Assembly: GCA_947073515.1 (NCBI GenBank)
Contig: CAMTMC010000006.1
Coordinates: 24,458 to 88,457 of the forward strand
Length of the DNA: 64,000 nucleotides
Origin: an uncultured bacterium
GTDB taxonomy: Bacteria > Bacillota > Clostridia > Oscillospirales > Oscillospiraceae
Reading direction: 5' to 3'
The position numbers were made by a program, and so were the translations under genes. Positions 16,996 to 27,058 of this stretch are shown here, piece by piece. A model generated the notes under the pieces. The model was not told where the DNA came from and made no database searches. It saw nothing but the letters and a program-made list of their open reading frames with translations. How positions within the stretch are numbered: the first letter of the stretch is position 1; every line of letters starts with the position of its first letter.

Positions 16996-17268
16996 AAAAA
17001 CGCCCTCTGTCCCGGCTGGGACAGAGGGCATAAATGATGCGGTACCACCTCTGGCTTGCCCGCCCCTCACGGAGGGGGCCTCATGGAGTGCTGGACTCCG
17101 GCGGTGTAACGGGCGCAAACCGGCCTGTCCCCTACTGCGCGCGGCGGCGGTTCGGGCGGCTGCTCCGAGGGGTATTCCCCCAGCGTCCCTCTCCCCCATC
17201 TCACCGGCCTGGGGGCTCTCTGGGCAGGAAGCGGCTGGGCTACTTGTCCTCATCACGGCAGTATCCAA
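16996..17268 (-). promoter_or_regulatory. T-box leader, tyrosine (UAC) specifier
   Basis: The minus strand carries the T-box sequence AGGTGGTACCGCA (17050-17038). It is followed by a terminator, GCCCTCTGTCCC/GGGACAGAGGGC with a T5 run, at 17029-16996. Stem I starts with GATGAGGACAAGTAG. CCCAGC pairs with GCTGGG above the specifier loop, whose 3' side reads GGAATACC before CCTC. By analogy to the glyQS T-box the codon after GAA is TAC (17174-17172), tyrosine, which agrees with tyrS downstream. Uncharged tRNA-Tyr should favour the antiterminator. Confidence 0.9.
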
Positions 17269-17297
17269 ACTGTAGCACAGATTTTCTCACTTGTCAA
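17269..17297 (-). promoter_or_regulatory. Promoter of the T-box-EamA-tyrS unit
   Basis: In minus-strand sense TTGACA (17297-17292), a 17-base spacer and TACAGT (17274-17269). Transcription should start a few bases before Stem I. Confidence 0.85.
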
Positions 17298-17305
17298 CCA
17301 GGAAG

Positions 17306-17821
17306 TCAGCTGTTTTTCCGAAAAACCAGCTCCGCAAATTGCCCATACTGCTTGACGCCGTCCAAACGAAAGCGCTTTACCCCCTCGTTCTGGGTAAACA
17401 GCGGGATCCCCGCCCCCAACAGGACGGGGGCGACCTGGACAACCAGACAGTCCACCATGTCCCGCTCCAGCAGCGGGGCTAAAATGGTGTTCCCGCCGAT
17501 GATCCAGATGTTTTTGTCCGATCCCAGCCCCGCCACAAACTCCGCCACATCCCCGCTGACAGGGACAAACCCATCCAGCGGCAGGCTGGCGGCGTGGGTG
17601 AAAACATAGTTTTCTGTGGTGGGATAGATACTGGAGGCGTCCTCCAGCTGGGCCATCTCCTCAAAGGTCCGCCTGCCCATGATGGTGATGTCCATCTCCC
17701 GGTAGAAGCAGTCGTAATCCGTCTCCTCCGGGCTGCCCGTCTCATGGAGCCAGGACAGCCCGTGGTTTTGATCGGCCAGATAGCCGTCCATGGAGACACA
17801 GCCATAGAAAAATACACTCAT
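17306..17821 (-). CDS. DHFR/RibD C-terminal domain family protein
   Basis: 171 aa. MSVFFYGCVSMDGYLADQ opens the reductase fold; DITIMGRRTFEEM and NIWIIGGNTILAPLL are the cofactor-binding segments of the RibD_C/DHFR superfamily, and LLGAGIPLF follows. Members are NADPH reductases of uncertain substrate. The ATG at 17821 lies 4 bp past the malic enzyme stop with no ribosome site of its own, so it is probably translated by coupling. Confidence 0.82.
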   Translation of the reverse strand: MSVFFYGCVSMDGYLADQNHGLSWLHETGSPEETDYDCFYREMDITIMGRRTFEEMAQLEDASSIYPTTENYVFTHAASLPLDGFVPVSGDVAEFVAGLGSDKNIWIIGGNTILAPLLERDMVDCLVVQVAPVLLGAGIPLFTQNEGVKRFRLDGVKQYGQFAELVFRKNS

Positions 17822-17825
17822 TTGT

Positions 17826-18998
<1,173 letters not shown>

Positions 18999-19061
18999 GG
19001 TTTTGATTACCTCTCTTTATTCAATCTTTATTCAATTTCGCTTTGGGGCTTTGTGAACCCT

Positions 19062-19089
19062 ATTATACTAGAGCTGTGCGAAAACGCAA
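19062..19089 (-). promoter_or_regulatory. Promoter of the malic enzyme gene
   Basis: In minus-strand sense TTGCGT (19089-19084), a 16-base spacer and TATAAT (19067-19062). An ATTGAATAAAGA direct repeat lies between it and the start codon. Confidence 0.7.
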
Positions 19090-19204
19090 CCACTGGGGGG
19101 AAATTTTCCCCTGGGACACCTGGAAATTACCAGAATCAGCCTGTTGTTTCCCCCAAAAACCACAGCCGCACGGTTTACCGCTTTACCGCTCTAAAAAATA
19201 ATGG

Positions 19205-19233
19205 TTGACTCAGGGGGAATTATCTGATAAAAT
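19205..19233 (+). promoter_or_regulatory. Promoter of the NSS transporter gene
   Basis: TTGACT (19205-19210), a 17-base spacer and TAAAAT (19228-19233), 64 bp ahead of the start codon. Confidence 0.8.
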
Positions 19234-19297
19234 ATCCGGCAACTTCATTTTTTTGGAAGTTACTGTGTGTAAAATTGGAGAAATAGGAGGTTATTTT

Positions 19298-20722
19298 ATG
19301 GAAAACAATCGCGGGCAATGGGGCAGCAACCTGGGCTTCCTGATGGCTACTGTGGGAGCCGCTGTAGGTCTGGGCAACATCTGGGGCTTTCCCAACAAGA
19401 TGGGCTCCAGCGGCGGCTTTCCCTTCCTGGTGATCTACCTGATTCTGGCGGTGCTGGTGGGCTTCCCCATTATGCTCACGGAGCTGGCCATCGGCCGGAA
19501 AAGCGGCAAGAGCGTGCTGGTCAGCTACCAGAATGTGGCCGGGGGCACGGGCGCCCTCCTGGGCTTCCTGGCGATCATCTCCCCCCTGCTCATCCTCAGC
19601 TTCTACACGGTGCTGGGCGCCTACTGTATCCAGTACGTGTGCCTGAACTTCGCCGAGCTGATCGGGATCTTCTCCCTGTCCAGCGTCACCGGCGCCGACT
19701 CCTTCACCGCCATGCTGCTGAACCAGCCCCTGGCGATTCTCTCCACCCTGGCATTTGTGGCCATCTGCTTTGTTATCATCCGGGGCGGCATCAAGGACGG
19801 CATTGAGAAGTTCAACAAGGTGGGTATGCCCGCCCTGTTCATCATGCTGCTCATCGTCATCCTCCGGGCCGTCACCCTGCCTGGGGCCATGGAGGGCCTG
19901 GAGTTCATGTTCGCCCCCAACTGGGAGCCCTTCACCACCATGAGCGGCTTCCTGAAGGTGCTCTCCGCCGCCGGCGGCCAGATGTTCTTCTCCCTGTCCC
20001 TGGCTATGGGCATCACCGTCACCTACGGCTCCTATCTGAGCAAGAAGGAGAGCCTGGTGAAAAACTCCGCCATCATCATCGTCTCCGATACCATTGTGGC
20101 AGTTATGGCCGGTCTGGCCGTCCTCCCCGCCGCCTTCGCCCTGGGCGGTGAGGACGCCGCTCTGGGCGGCCCCAAGCTGCTGTTCATCACCATGCAGGAC
20201 GTGTTCAACTCCATGGGCGCCTTCGGCCCCATCTTCGGCATCCTGTTCTTCCTGTTCGTCACCTTGGCCGCCATCACCTCCGCCATCGCCCTGGTGGAGG
20301 TACTGGTCACCTTTATCCTCGACCATCAGGCCGCTAAGGGCAAGAGCCCCAAGCGGGGGAAAATCGTTGCCCTGGTGTGCCTGATTGTCATGGTGGAGGC
20401 CGCCCTGGTGGCCGCTGACGGCCTGGGCTCCAACGGCCTGTGGATCCCCTTCCAGTCCAACGGCTTGAACTTCTCCGGCTCCTGGCTGGACTTTATGGAC
20501 TTTATCTCTGAGGGGATCGCAATGCCTCTGGGCGCCCTGATCATGTCTATCGCCGTCTGGTTCATCAAACCCAAGACCATCCAGGACGAGGTCCTTCAGG
20601 GCGGCCGGTTCTCCGGCGGGCTGTACAACTTCTATCAGTTCTGCATCTATGTGGCCTGTCCCATCGGCATGGCCTTCATCCTGTACGGCCAGATCGCCAC
20701 CTTCATCTCCCCCCGTGGATAA
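19298..20722 (+). CDS. Neurotransmitter:sodium symporter family protein
   Basis: 474 aa, about eleven membrane segments, LeuT-fold. TM1 carries GFLMATVGAAVGLGNIWGFP, whose unwound GLGNIW segment holds the Na+ and substrate sites; MGSSGGFPFLVIYL and the TM6-TM8 regions follow. NSS members import amino acids with Na+; the exact substrate cannot be read from sequence. ATG 19298 has TAGGAGG eight bases upstream. It is a single gene between its own promoter and terminator. A 507-codon antisense frame over it is an artefact of codon bias. Confidence 0.93.
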   Translation: MENNRGQWGSNLGFLMATVGAAVGLGNIWGFPNKMGSSGGFPFLVIYLILAVLVGFPIMLTELAIGRKSGKSVLVSYQNVAGGTGALLGFLAIISPLLILSFYTVLGAYCIQYVCLNFAELIGIFSLSSVTGADSFTAMLLNQPLAILSTLAFVAICFVIIRGGIKDGIEKFNKVGMPALFIMLLIVILRAVTLPGAMEGLEFMFAPNWEPFTTMSGFLKVLSAAGGQMFFSLSLAMGITVTYGSYLSKKESLVKNSAIIIVSDTIVAVMAGLAVLPAAFALGGEDAALGGPKLLFITMQDVFNSMGAFGPIFGILFFLFVTLAAITSAIALVEVLVTFILDHQAAKGKSPKRGKIVALVCLIVMVEAALVAADGLGSNGLWIPFQSNGLNFSGSWLDFMDFISEGIAMPLGALIMSIAVWFIKPKTIQDEVLQGGRFSGGLYNFYQFCIYVACPIGMAFILYGQIATFISPRG

Positions 20723-20734
20723 ATAAAAAACGCC

Positions 20735-20768
20735 GGACGGCATCCTTTTAGGTGCCGTCCAGTTTTTA
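20735..20768 (+). terminator. Terminator after the NSS gene
   Basis: GGACGGCA (20735-20742) and TGCCGTCC (20753-20760) form the stem, followed by AGTTTTT. Confidence 0.88.
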
Positions 20769-20776
20769 ACAGTGAA

Positions 20777-20800
20777 CCCCCCGGGCTTGTGCCCGGGGGG
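20777..20800 (-). terminator. Hairpin behind the FMN-binding protein gene
   Basis: CCCCCCGGGC (20777-20786) and GCCCGGGGGG (20791-20800) form a 10-bp stem 14 bp past the stop codon at 20815. The U tract in minus-strand sense is poor, so termination strength is uncertain. Confidence 0.55.
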
Positions 20801-20814
20801 TATTCCTTTGCCAG

Positions 20815-21303
20815 TTATGCTCTCTCCACCAGCTCAATGGCCTCCTTACCGGTCAGGTGCTCAATGGACATCTCCAGCAGGCACAGGGGCGCCCAGTCCC
20901 GCTGGATGGCCCGCTCCCGCCGCTCCGGCGGATCCTCCGGGGCATACCGGAGGGCCAGCTTCTCAATGGCCGCCCGCTTCTCCCCCTCGTCCTCCAAAAT
21001 CCGGATCCGCCCAAAGGCGATGACGCTGCGGAAGTAGGTGGTATACTCCTCCGGCACCACGTCATCCCGGTCGATCACACAGAACGACGCCCGTTCCTCC
21101 CGCCGGATTGCGTCCAGCTTGTGTCCGCTCCTGGCACAGTGGAAGTAGAGCCGGTTCCCGTCATACACATAGCTGATCGGCACAGCGTAGGGATACCCGC
21201 CGTCCCCGGCCAGGGCCAGGACGCCGGATGTCCCCCGGGTTAAGACTGCCGCAGCCGCTTCCGCCGTCAGCAGCTGTTTTTTTCTGCGCAGCTCACGAAA
21301 CAT
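20815..21303 (-). CDS. Pyridoxamine 5'-phosphate oxidase-like FMN protein
   Basis: 162 aa with the split-barrel FMN-binding fold: GTSGVLALAGDGGYPYAVPISYVYD, then LYFHCARSGHKLDAIR, the NimA-like pattern. Such proteins are flavin reductases or nitroimidazole-resistance homologues of undefined substrate. ATG 21303 overlaps the recN stop by 11 bp, with GGAGGGG from the recN end as ribosome site, so it is the last gene of the long operon. Confidence 0.85.
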   Translation of the reverse strand: MFRELRRKKQLLTAEAAAAVLTRGTSGVLALAGDGGYPYAVPISYVYDGNRLYFHCARSGHKLDAIRREERASFCVIDRDDVVPEEYTTYFRSVIAFGRIRILEDEGEKRAAIEKLALRYAPEDPPERRERAIQRDWAPLCLLEMSIEHLTGKEAIELVERA

Positions 21304-23008
21304 GCCCGCCCCTCCTCTTCTTCTTCGCGCTGTGCCGGTACTCCTCCGCCTGGTTGAGCAGCTCCGCCGCGCTCTGGAGGAGGGTGTCAGTGACGGCCGC
21401 CCCGCTGATGAGCCGGGCCAGCTCCTCCTGCCGCTCCGGGCGCTCCAGGTGGTTCACGTGGGTGAAGGTGCGGCCCTCCTCCTCCCCCTTCTCCACCCGG
21501 AAGTGGATGTCCGCCATGGCGGCGATCTGGGGCAGGTGGGTAACGCACAGCACCTGCTTCCGGCGGGCCACGTCGGCCATCTTTTCTGCCACCTTCTGGG
21601 CCGCCCGGCCGGAGACACCGGTGTCCACCTCGTCAAAAATCAGGGTGCCCACCCCGTCATCCTCCGCCAGCACGTTTTTCAGGGCCAGCATAATCCGGGC
21701 CAGCTCGCCGCCGGAGGCCACCTTCTGGATGGGCCGCAGCTCCTCCCCCACGTTGGCGGACATGAGGAACTGCACCTGGTCCATCCCGGTGTCGTCCATG
21801 CCGCCCTCCCCGGAACTGGGGTCGAACTGCGTCTGGAAGCGGACCTTGGGCATGTCCAGCTGGCGCAGCTCCTCCTCCACCCGCTTCTGAAGGGCGCCGG
21901 CGGCCTTCCGCCTGGCCTCGCTGAGGGCGTTCCCCCGCTGGACCGCCTCCTCCCGGGCCCGCTCCAGCTCCTTCTCCAGCCGCTGGATGGTGTCGTCGGC
22001 GTCCTGGATCTGTTCCAGCTCCCGGCGGCAGCGTTCCAGATACTCCAGCATATCCGCCACGGTGGGGCCGTACTTCTTTTTCAGACGGTAGATCACGTCC
22101 AGCCGGCTCTCCAGCCGGTCCAGCTCCTCCGGGGAGAAGTCGAAGCTGTCCCCAAAATCCCGGAGCAGCTCCGCCGCGTCATCGGCGGCGTACCGCAGGG
22201 CGGACAGCTTCTCCCCCAGCTCCTCCAGCTGGGGCCCCAGCCGGGCCACGGAGCGGACCGCCCCCTCGGCCTCGCCAATGAGGTCGCAGGCCCCCTGGCT
22301 GTCCTCCCCGCCGGAGAGGGCCAGCATGGCCTGCTGGACCGCCTCCATCAGCTTGCCGGAGCTGCGCAGGAGGGTCTTCCGGGCGTCCAGCTCCTCGTCC
22401 TCCCCTTCCCGCAACTCGGCCCGCTCCAGCTCCCGGATCTGATACTCCAGAGTGTCCACCCGGCGGGTGCGCTCGGCCTCATCCATCTCCAAGGCGGCGA
22501 TCCGTCCCCGCAGGCCGGTTACCGACCGGTATGACTGGCGGTACTTCTCTAAAAGGGGGGCGGTTTTGCCGAAGCTGTCCAAATAACCCAGGTGGCAGTC
22601 CGGATCCAGCAGCTGCTGGCCGTCGTGCTGGCCGTGGATGTTCAGCAGCTGCCGGCCCAGCTCCCGGAGCTGGGCCACCGTCACCGGCCGGCCGTTCACC
22701 CGGCACACGTTCTTGCCGTCCCCCCGGATCTCCCGCTGGAGGGTGAGCTCCTCCCCCTGGGGCAGGCCGTTCTCCTCCAGCCAGGACAGGGCGTTAGGGC
22801 TGGCGAAAAGGGCGGTAACCAGGGCGGATTTGGCCCCGGTGCGGATCAATTCCCGGCTGGCCCGCTCCCCCAGGACGGCGCTGATGGCGTCGACCACAAT
22901 GGATTTGCCCGCTCCGGTCTCACCGGTAAGGACGTTGAAGCCGCCGCCGAACTGGATGTCTGCGGACTGGATGATGGCGATATTCTCAATATGGAGCAGG
23001 GAGAGCAT
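21293..23008 (-). CDS. recN: DNA repair protein RecN
   Basis: 571 aa SMC-like ATPase for double-strand-break repair. Walker A GETGAGKS at 29-36, RVNGRPVTVAQLRELG, INIHGQHDGQQLLD-type segment, long central coiled coils, and the C-terminal signature ASGGELARIMLALK with LIFDEVDTGVSG. ATG 23008 has GGAGGGG upstream. The gene follows argR by about 40 bp, the order typical of Firmicutes. Confidence 0.95.
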   Translation of the reverse strand: MLSLLHIENIAIIQSADIQFGGGFNVLTGETGAGKSIVVDAISAVLGERASRELIRTGAKSALVTALFASPNALSWLEENGLPQGEELTLQREIRGDGKNVCRVNGRPVTVAQLRELGRQLLNIHGQHDGQQLLDPDCHLGYLDSFGKTAPLLEKYRQSYRSVTGLRGRIAALEMDEAERTRRVDTLEYQIRELERAELREGEDEELDARKTLLRSSGKLMEAVQQAMLALSGGEDSQGACDLIGEAEGAVRSVARLGPQLEELGEKLSALRYAADDAAELLRDFGDSFDFSPEELDRLESRLDVIYRLKKKYGPTVADMLEYLERCRRELEQIQDADDTIQRLEKELERAREEAVQRGNALSEARRKAAGALQKRVEEELRQLDMPKVRFQTQFDPSSGEGGMDDTGMDQVQFLMSANVGEELRPIQKVASGGELARIMLALKNVLAEDDGVGTLIFDEVDTGVSGRAAQKVAEKMADVARRKQVLCVTHLPQIAAMADIHFRVEKGEEEGRTFTHVNHLERPERQEELARLISGAAVTDTLLQSAAELLNQAEEYRHSAKKKRRGGHVS

Positions 23009-23048
23009 AATGATTCCCCTCCTGTAATGGAAATGAATGACTGAACAG

Positions 23049-23501
23049 TCAGTGCAGATGTTTATGGATCTCGCTGTTGAACTGCTGGGCGTAGGCGCTG
23101 TCCCGCATGATGAGGATCCCGGTATCGTCCCCGGCCAGGCTGCCCACAATGCCGGCGATGTCCATGCTGTCCAGGGCCGAGCACACCCCGGAGGCCAGGC
23201 CGGGCATGGTGCGCACCACCACAATGTTTTGGGCCACGTCCACCGAGATCACCCCCTCCTTCAGGATATTCCGCAGGCGGTGGTCAGTGGTGCTGGCGTT
23301 TTTCCGGTCGGACTGGGCGTACCGGTAACCGCCGGAGCCGGTGAGCTCCTTCACCAGCCGAAGATCCTTGATGTCCCGGGAAATCGTGGCCTGGGTGGCG
23401 GAAAAGCCCCTCAGCTTCAGCTCATCCAGCAGCTGCTCCTGGGTCTCCACTTCACTGGACCGGATGATATTTAAGATCTCACTCTGACGCGCGTCCTTCA
23501 T
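23049..23501 (-). CDS. argR: Arginine repressor ArgR
   Basis: 150 aa. The N-terminal winged helix (QSEILNIIRSSEVETQEQLLDEL, then FSATQATISRDIKDL) binds ARG boxes. The C-terminal hexamerisation domain holds the arginine-binding GSLAGDDTGILIM. The start ATG overlaps the nadK stop by 4 bp. Confidence 0.95.
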   Translation of the reverse strand: MKDARQSEILNIIRSSEVETQEQLLDELKLRGFSATQATISRDIKDLRLVKELTGSGGYRYAQSDRKNASTTDHRLRNILKEGVISVDVAQNIVVVRTMPGLASGVCSALDSMDIAGIVGSLAGDDTGILIMRDSAYAQQFNSEIHKHLH

Positions 23502-24370
23502 GGCACAAGCCCTCCTAGCTTCTGGTTGATAATCTGATAAAAACTCCGGTCAGACAGCCGCACCAGCCGGGTCTTGTGGGGGGAGCGGCGAATCTCCACC
23601 CGGTCCCCCCCGGCCAGCCGGACGGCCTTGCCGCCGTCAACTGACAAGTAAAGATACTTGCGGTTCCCTCTGGGGAGCTGGACTGTAATGACCCGTTCCG
23701 GATCCAGCACCATGGGGCGGGAGGTGAGCTGATGGGCGCATACCGGGGTGATGATGATGCACTTGGAGGTGGGCTCCACAATGGGCCCCCCGGCGGACAT
23801 GGAGTAGGCGGTAGAGCCGGTGGGGGTGGCCACAATGACGCCGTCCCCAGTAACAGCGGCCACCTGGGCCTGGTCGGCCAGTACCTCCATCTCAGCTACC
23901 CGGGCCACCGAACCCTTGGAGATCACCGCGTCATTGAGGGCCAAATCCTGGCTGATGACCTTGCCGCCGTGGAGGACCCTCACATCCAGCATCATCCGCT
24001 CCTCAGTGGTGTACAATCCTTGGGCCAGAGGCGCCAGCAGGGGCAGTTCTCCCCGTTCCAGCTCCGCCATAAAGCCCACACTGCCCAGGTTGACCCCCAG
24101 GATGGGCACCCCATGAAGGGTGGCGTCCCGGGCGGCGTGGAGAATGGTGCCATCCCCGCCAAAGCAGATCAGCAGATCGGCGATGGGCAGGGCGGCCTGG
24201 AGGTCAGACAGCTCCACCTGCCGGGGCAGATCCAACCGGTCCCCCTTCCTGGGCTGGAAGGGCAGGCACAGGACAATCTGGGCCCCGACCTTCTCCAAAA
24301 TCCGTTTGGCTTCCAAGGCCGCCCGCAACCCCCGGTCCCGGTAGGGGTTGGAGCTCAAAAGAATTTTCAC
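23498..24370 (-). CDS. nadK: NAD kinase
   Basis: 290 aa. It phosphorylates NAD to NADP. The GGDGTIL motif (71-77), NLGSVGFMAE (94-103) and TGDGVIVATPTGSTAYSMSAGGP (174-196) define the family. It begins with GTG at 24370, overlapping the tlyA stop (GTGA), with GGGGGAG upstream; the longer upstream frame is not coding. Confidence 0.94.
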   Translation of the reverse strand: MKILLSSNPYRDRGLRAALEAKRILEKVGAQIVLCLPFQPRKGDRLDLPRQVELSDLQAALPIADLLICFGGDGTILHAARDATLHGVPILGVNLGSVGFMAELERGELPLLAPLAQGLYTTEERMMLDVRVLHGGKVISQDLALNDAVISKGSVARVAEMEVLADQAQVAAVTGDGVIVATPTGSTAYSMSAGGPIVEPTSKCIIITPVCAHQLTSRPMVLDPERVITVQLPRGNRKYLYLSVDGGKAVRLAGGDRVEIRRSPHKTRLVRLSDRSFYQIINQKLGGLVP

Positions 24371-25176
24371 GGCCGCTCCCCCTTTCCCACGCTGTGGGAC
24401 GCCTCCACCAGGGCGGCGAGATCGCCGCCGTAGGCGTGGCCCGCCCCCTTTTCCAGGTATCCCAGGTACTCGATATTCCCTTCCGGGCCTCTTATTGGTG
24501 AAAAGGTAATATCCTTTACGGTGAATCCCGCCTGGGCGGCGTGGTCCAAAAAGCGCTCCAGCACCTCCCGATGGACGGCCGGGTCCCGGACCACTCCTTT
24601 CTTGCCCACCTTCTCCTTCCCCGCCTCGAACTGGGGCTTCACCAGGCACACGCCCTGCCCTCCGTCCCGGAGGAGGGGCCCCAGGGCTGGCAGGATCAGG
24701 CTGAGGGAGATAAACGACACATCCACAGAGAAGAAGTCCAGCGCCTCCGGGATCTGCTCCCGGGTGAGGTAGCGGGCGTTGGTCCGCTCCATGCACACCA
24801 CCTGGGGGTGGGTGCGCAGACGGTAATCCAGCTGGTTGTAGCCCACATCCACGGCGTACACCAGCTTTGCCCCGTTTTGGAGCATACAGTCGGTGAAGCC
24901 GCCGGTGGAGGCGCCGATGTCGGCGCAGACCGCCCCGCTCAGGCCGATGGGCCACAGGGCTATGGCCTTCTCCAGCTTCAGGCCACCCCGGCTCACATAG
25001 GGCAGGGCTTTGCCCCGCACCTCAACGGCGGCTTCCTCCCCCACCGGAGCCCCCGCCTTGGTCTCCTTCTGGCCGTTCACATAGACCTGGCCCGCCATGA
25101 TGAGGGCCTGGGCCTTCTGCCGGCTCTCCGCCAGGCCCTGTTCCACCAGGGCCACATCCAAACGCTTTTTAGCCAC
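24367..25176 (-). CDS. tlyA: TlyA family rRNA 2'-O-methyltransferase
   Basis: 269 aa. An N-terminal S4 RNA-binding domain (KKRLDVALVEQGLAESRQKAQ) precedes an FtsJ-like methyltransferase domain with ADIGASTGGFTDCMLQNGA and AVDVGYNQLDYRLR. Homologues methylate 16S and 23S rRNA; the haemolysin annotation is historical. GTG start at 25176. It overlaps dxs by 8 bp and nadK by 4 bp. Confidence 0.92.
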   Translation of the reverse strand: MAKKRLDVALVEQGLAESRQKAQALIMAGQVYVNGQKETKAGAPVGEEAAVEVRGKALPYVSRGGLKLEKAIALWPIGLSGAVCADIGASTGGFTDCMLQNGAKLVYAVDVGYNQLDYRLRTHPQVVCMERTNARYLTREQIPEALDFFSVDVSFISLSLILPALGPLLRDGGQGVCLVKPQFEAGKEKVGKKGVVRDPAVHREVLERFLDHAAQAGFTVKDITFSPIRGPEGNIEYLGYLEKGAGHAYGGDLAALVEASHSVGKGERP

Positions 25177-27034
25177 GGCCCAGCACCTCCAGCGCTTTTT
25201 GGGCGATCCCCGCCCCGTCCAGGAACAGCTCTTTTTTCAGCAGCGCTACCCCGCCGTGGGGGACAAACCCCTGCCCGCAGTTGACCAAGGCGGTTTTGGC
25301 GGAAACACCGGCCAGCTCCAGCCGGGCGGCCAGCCTCTGGCCCACGCAGCCCTGGGCCGCCTGATCCTCCGCCACCAGAAGGGCGCCGGTCTTTTTCACA
25401 GACTGGCATACCAGCTCCGGATCAAGCGGTGTAAGCTGATTTAACTTTACAATTTCAGCGCTGACGCCTTTCTCCTCCAGCAGCTGGGCCGCCTGTACCA
25501 CCTCATTGATTTCCACACCGTAGCTCACCAGGGTGATGTCCTCCCCCGGCCGCAACAGACAGGCGGGTTCCTCCCCCGATGTCCCAATGTACTGTCCCTC
25601 GCCCCCTCTGGGGTAGCGGACAGCCACCGGCCCGGACAGGCGGAAAACCGCCCGTTCCAGCATACGCTCCAGCTCAGCGAAGCTGGCGGGGGCCAGCACC
25701 GTCATATTTGGCACGCTGTCCAGATAGGCCACATCGAAGACCCCGTGGTGGGTCTCTCCGTCCTCCCCCACCAGGCCGGCCCGATCCACCCCCAGCACCA
25801 CGTGGAGGTTATCAATGGCCGCGTCGTGGAGGAGCATATCATAGGACCGCTGCAAAAAGGTGGAGTACACCCCAAAGACTGGGATCGCCCCCTGCTTGGC
25901 CATGCCGGCGGCCATAGACAGGGCGCAGCCCTCGGCGATACCCACATCAAAAAAGCGGTCCGGGTACTTTTGGGCAAATTTCTCCAGACCAGTGCCGCTT
26001 GTCATGGCGGCAGTGATGGCACACACCCGCCGGTCCTGGCCAGCCAGCCGGGTCAGGGTCCGGCCAAAGGCGGCGGAGAAGTTGTCCCCAGAGGTTTTTT
26101 TCCCTCTCCCAGTGGCGGGGTCAAAGGGTCCCACCCCGTGGAAAGCGTCCGGGTTCTCCTCCGCCGGTGTAAATCCTTTTCCCTTTACTGTTTTGACATG
26201 GAGCAGGACCGGCTCGTCCAGCTCCCTGGCATACTGCAAAATCTGGGTGAGCTGGGACAGGTTGTGGCCGTCCACCGGCCCCAAGTAGCGGAAGCCCATA
26301 TTTTCAAACATGCTACAGGGCAGCAGGGTCTGCTTCACCATCTCCTTCAGCCGGTGGGTCACCCGGTACACCGCCCGGCCGGGGGCTGTGGCGTTCATCA
26401 CCCGGCGGTAGCGCTTCTTGAAGGTGAGGTACTGGGGCTTGAGACGCTGTTTCGCCAAGTGGTCGGCCACCCCGCCTACATTGGGGGTAATGGACATGCC
26501 GTTGTCGTTGAGAATCACCAAAATCTGCTGGCCGCACTTGCCGGCGTTGGACAGCCCCTCATAGGCCAGGCCGCCGGTGAGGGCGCCGTCCCCGATGAGG
26601 GCCAGCACCTTGTAGTCCTCCCCCAACACCGTCCGGGCCCGGGCCATGCCCAGGGCCACCGCCACCGAGTTGGAGGCGTGCCCGGCGATGAAGGCGTCGT
26701 GGACGCTCTCCCCCGGCTTGGGGAAGCCGGCCAGGCCGCCGTACTGCCGGAGGGTAGCCATCCCCTCCCCACGGCCGGTCAAAATCTTGTGTGGATAGCA
26801 CTGGTGGCCCACATCAAAGACCAGGCGGTCCCGCCGGGTGTCGAACACCCGGTGGATGGCCACCGTCAGCTCCACCGCCCCCAGGTTGGAAGCCAGATGT
26901 CCCCCCGTGCAGGAGACATGCTCCACCAGCTCCCGGCGGAGCCGGGCGCACAATTCCACCCCCTCCTGGCCGGTCAACTCCGCCAGCAGGGGGCCCAACT
27001 GATCAGAACTCTGTTCCTGTGTCCGCACTGCCAC
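25169..27034 (-). CDS. dxs: 1-deoxy-D-xylulose-5-phosphate synthase
   Basis: 621 aa thiamine-diphosphate enzyme, first step of the MEP isoprenoid pathway. HLASNLGAVELTVAIHRVFD, the TPP motif GDGALTGGLAYEGLSNAG, VDGHNLSQL and the C-terminal PRGGEG are typical. GTG 27034 follows GGAGG. ispA in the same operon uses the products. Confidence 0.96.
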   Translation of the reverse strand: MAVRTQEQSSDQLGPLLAELTGQEGVELCARLRRELVEHVSCTGGHLASNLGAVELTVAIHRVFDTRRDRLVFDVGHQCYPHKILTGRGEGMATLRQYGGLAGFPKPGESVHDAFIAGHASNSVAVALGMARARTVLGEDYKVLALIGDGALTGGLAYEGLSNAGKCGQQILVILNDNGMSITPNVGGVADHLAKQRLKPQYLTFKKRYRRVMNATAPGRAVYRVTHRLKEMVKQTLLPCSMFENMGFRYLGPVDGHNLSQLTQILQYARELDEPVLLHVKTVKGKGFTPAEENPDAFHGVGPFDPATGRGKKTSGDNFSAAFGRTLTRLAGQDRRVCAITAAMTSGTGLEKFAQKYPDRFFDVGIAEGCALSMAAGMAKQGAIPVFGVYSTFLQRSYDMLLHDAAIDNLHVVLGVDRAGLVGEDGETHHGVFDVAYLDSVPNMTVLAPASFAELERMLERAVFRLSGPVAVRYPRGGEGQYIGTSGEEPACLLRPGEDITLVSYGVEINEVVQAAQLLEEKGVSAEIVKLNQLTPLDPELVCQSVKKTGALLVAEDQAAQGCVGQRLAARLELAGVSAKTALVNCGQGFVPHGGVALLKKELFLDGAGIAQKALEVLGRG

Positions 27035-27058
27035 GCCGCGCCTCCATCTTCTCTGTCA

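Noticed and set aside
19220..20743. 507-codon open frame antisense to the NSS transporter gene
   Set aside because: Low-complexity Gly/Asp/His/Gln-rich translation with no hydrophobic core, an antisense shadow of a G+C-rich gene.
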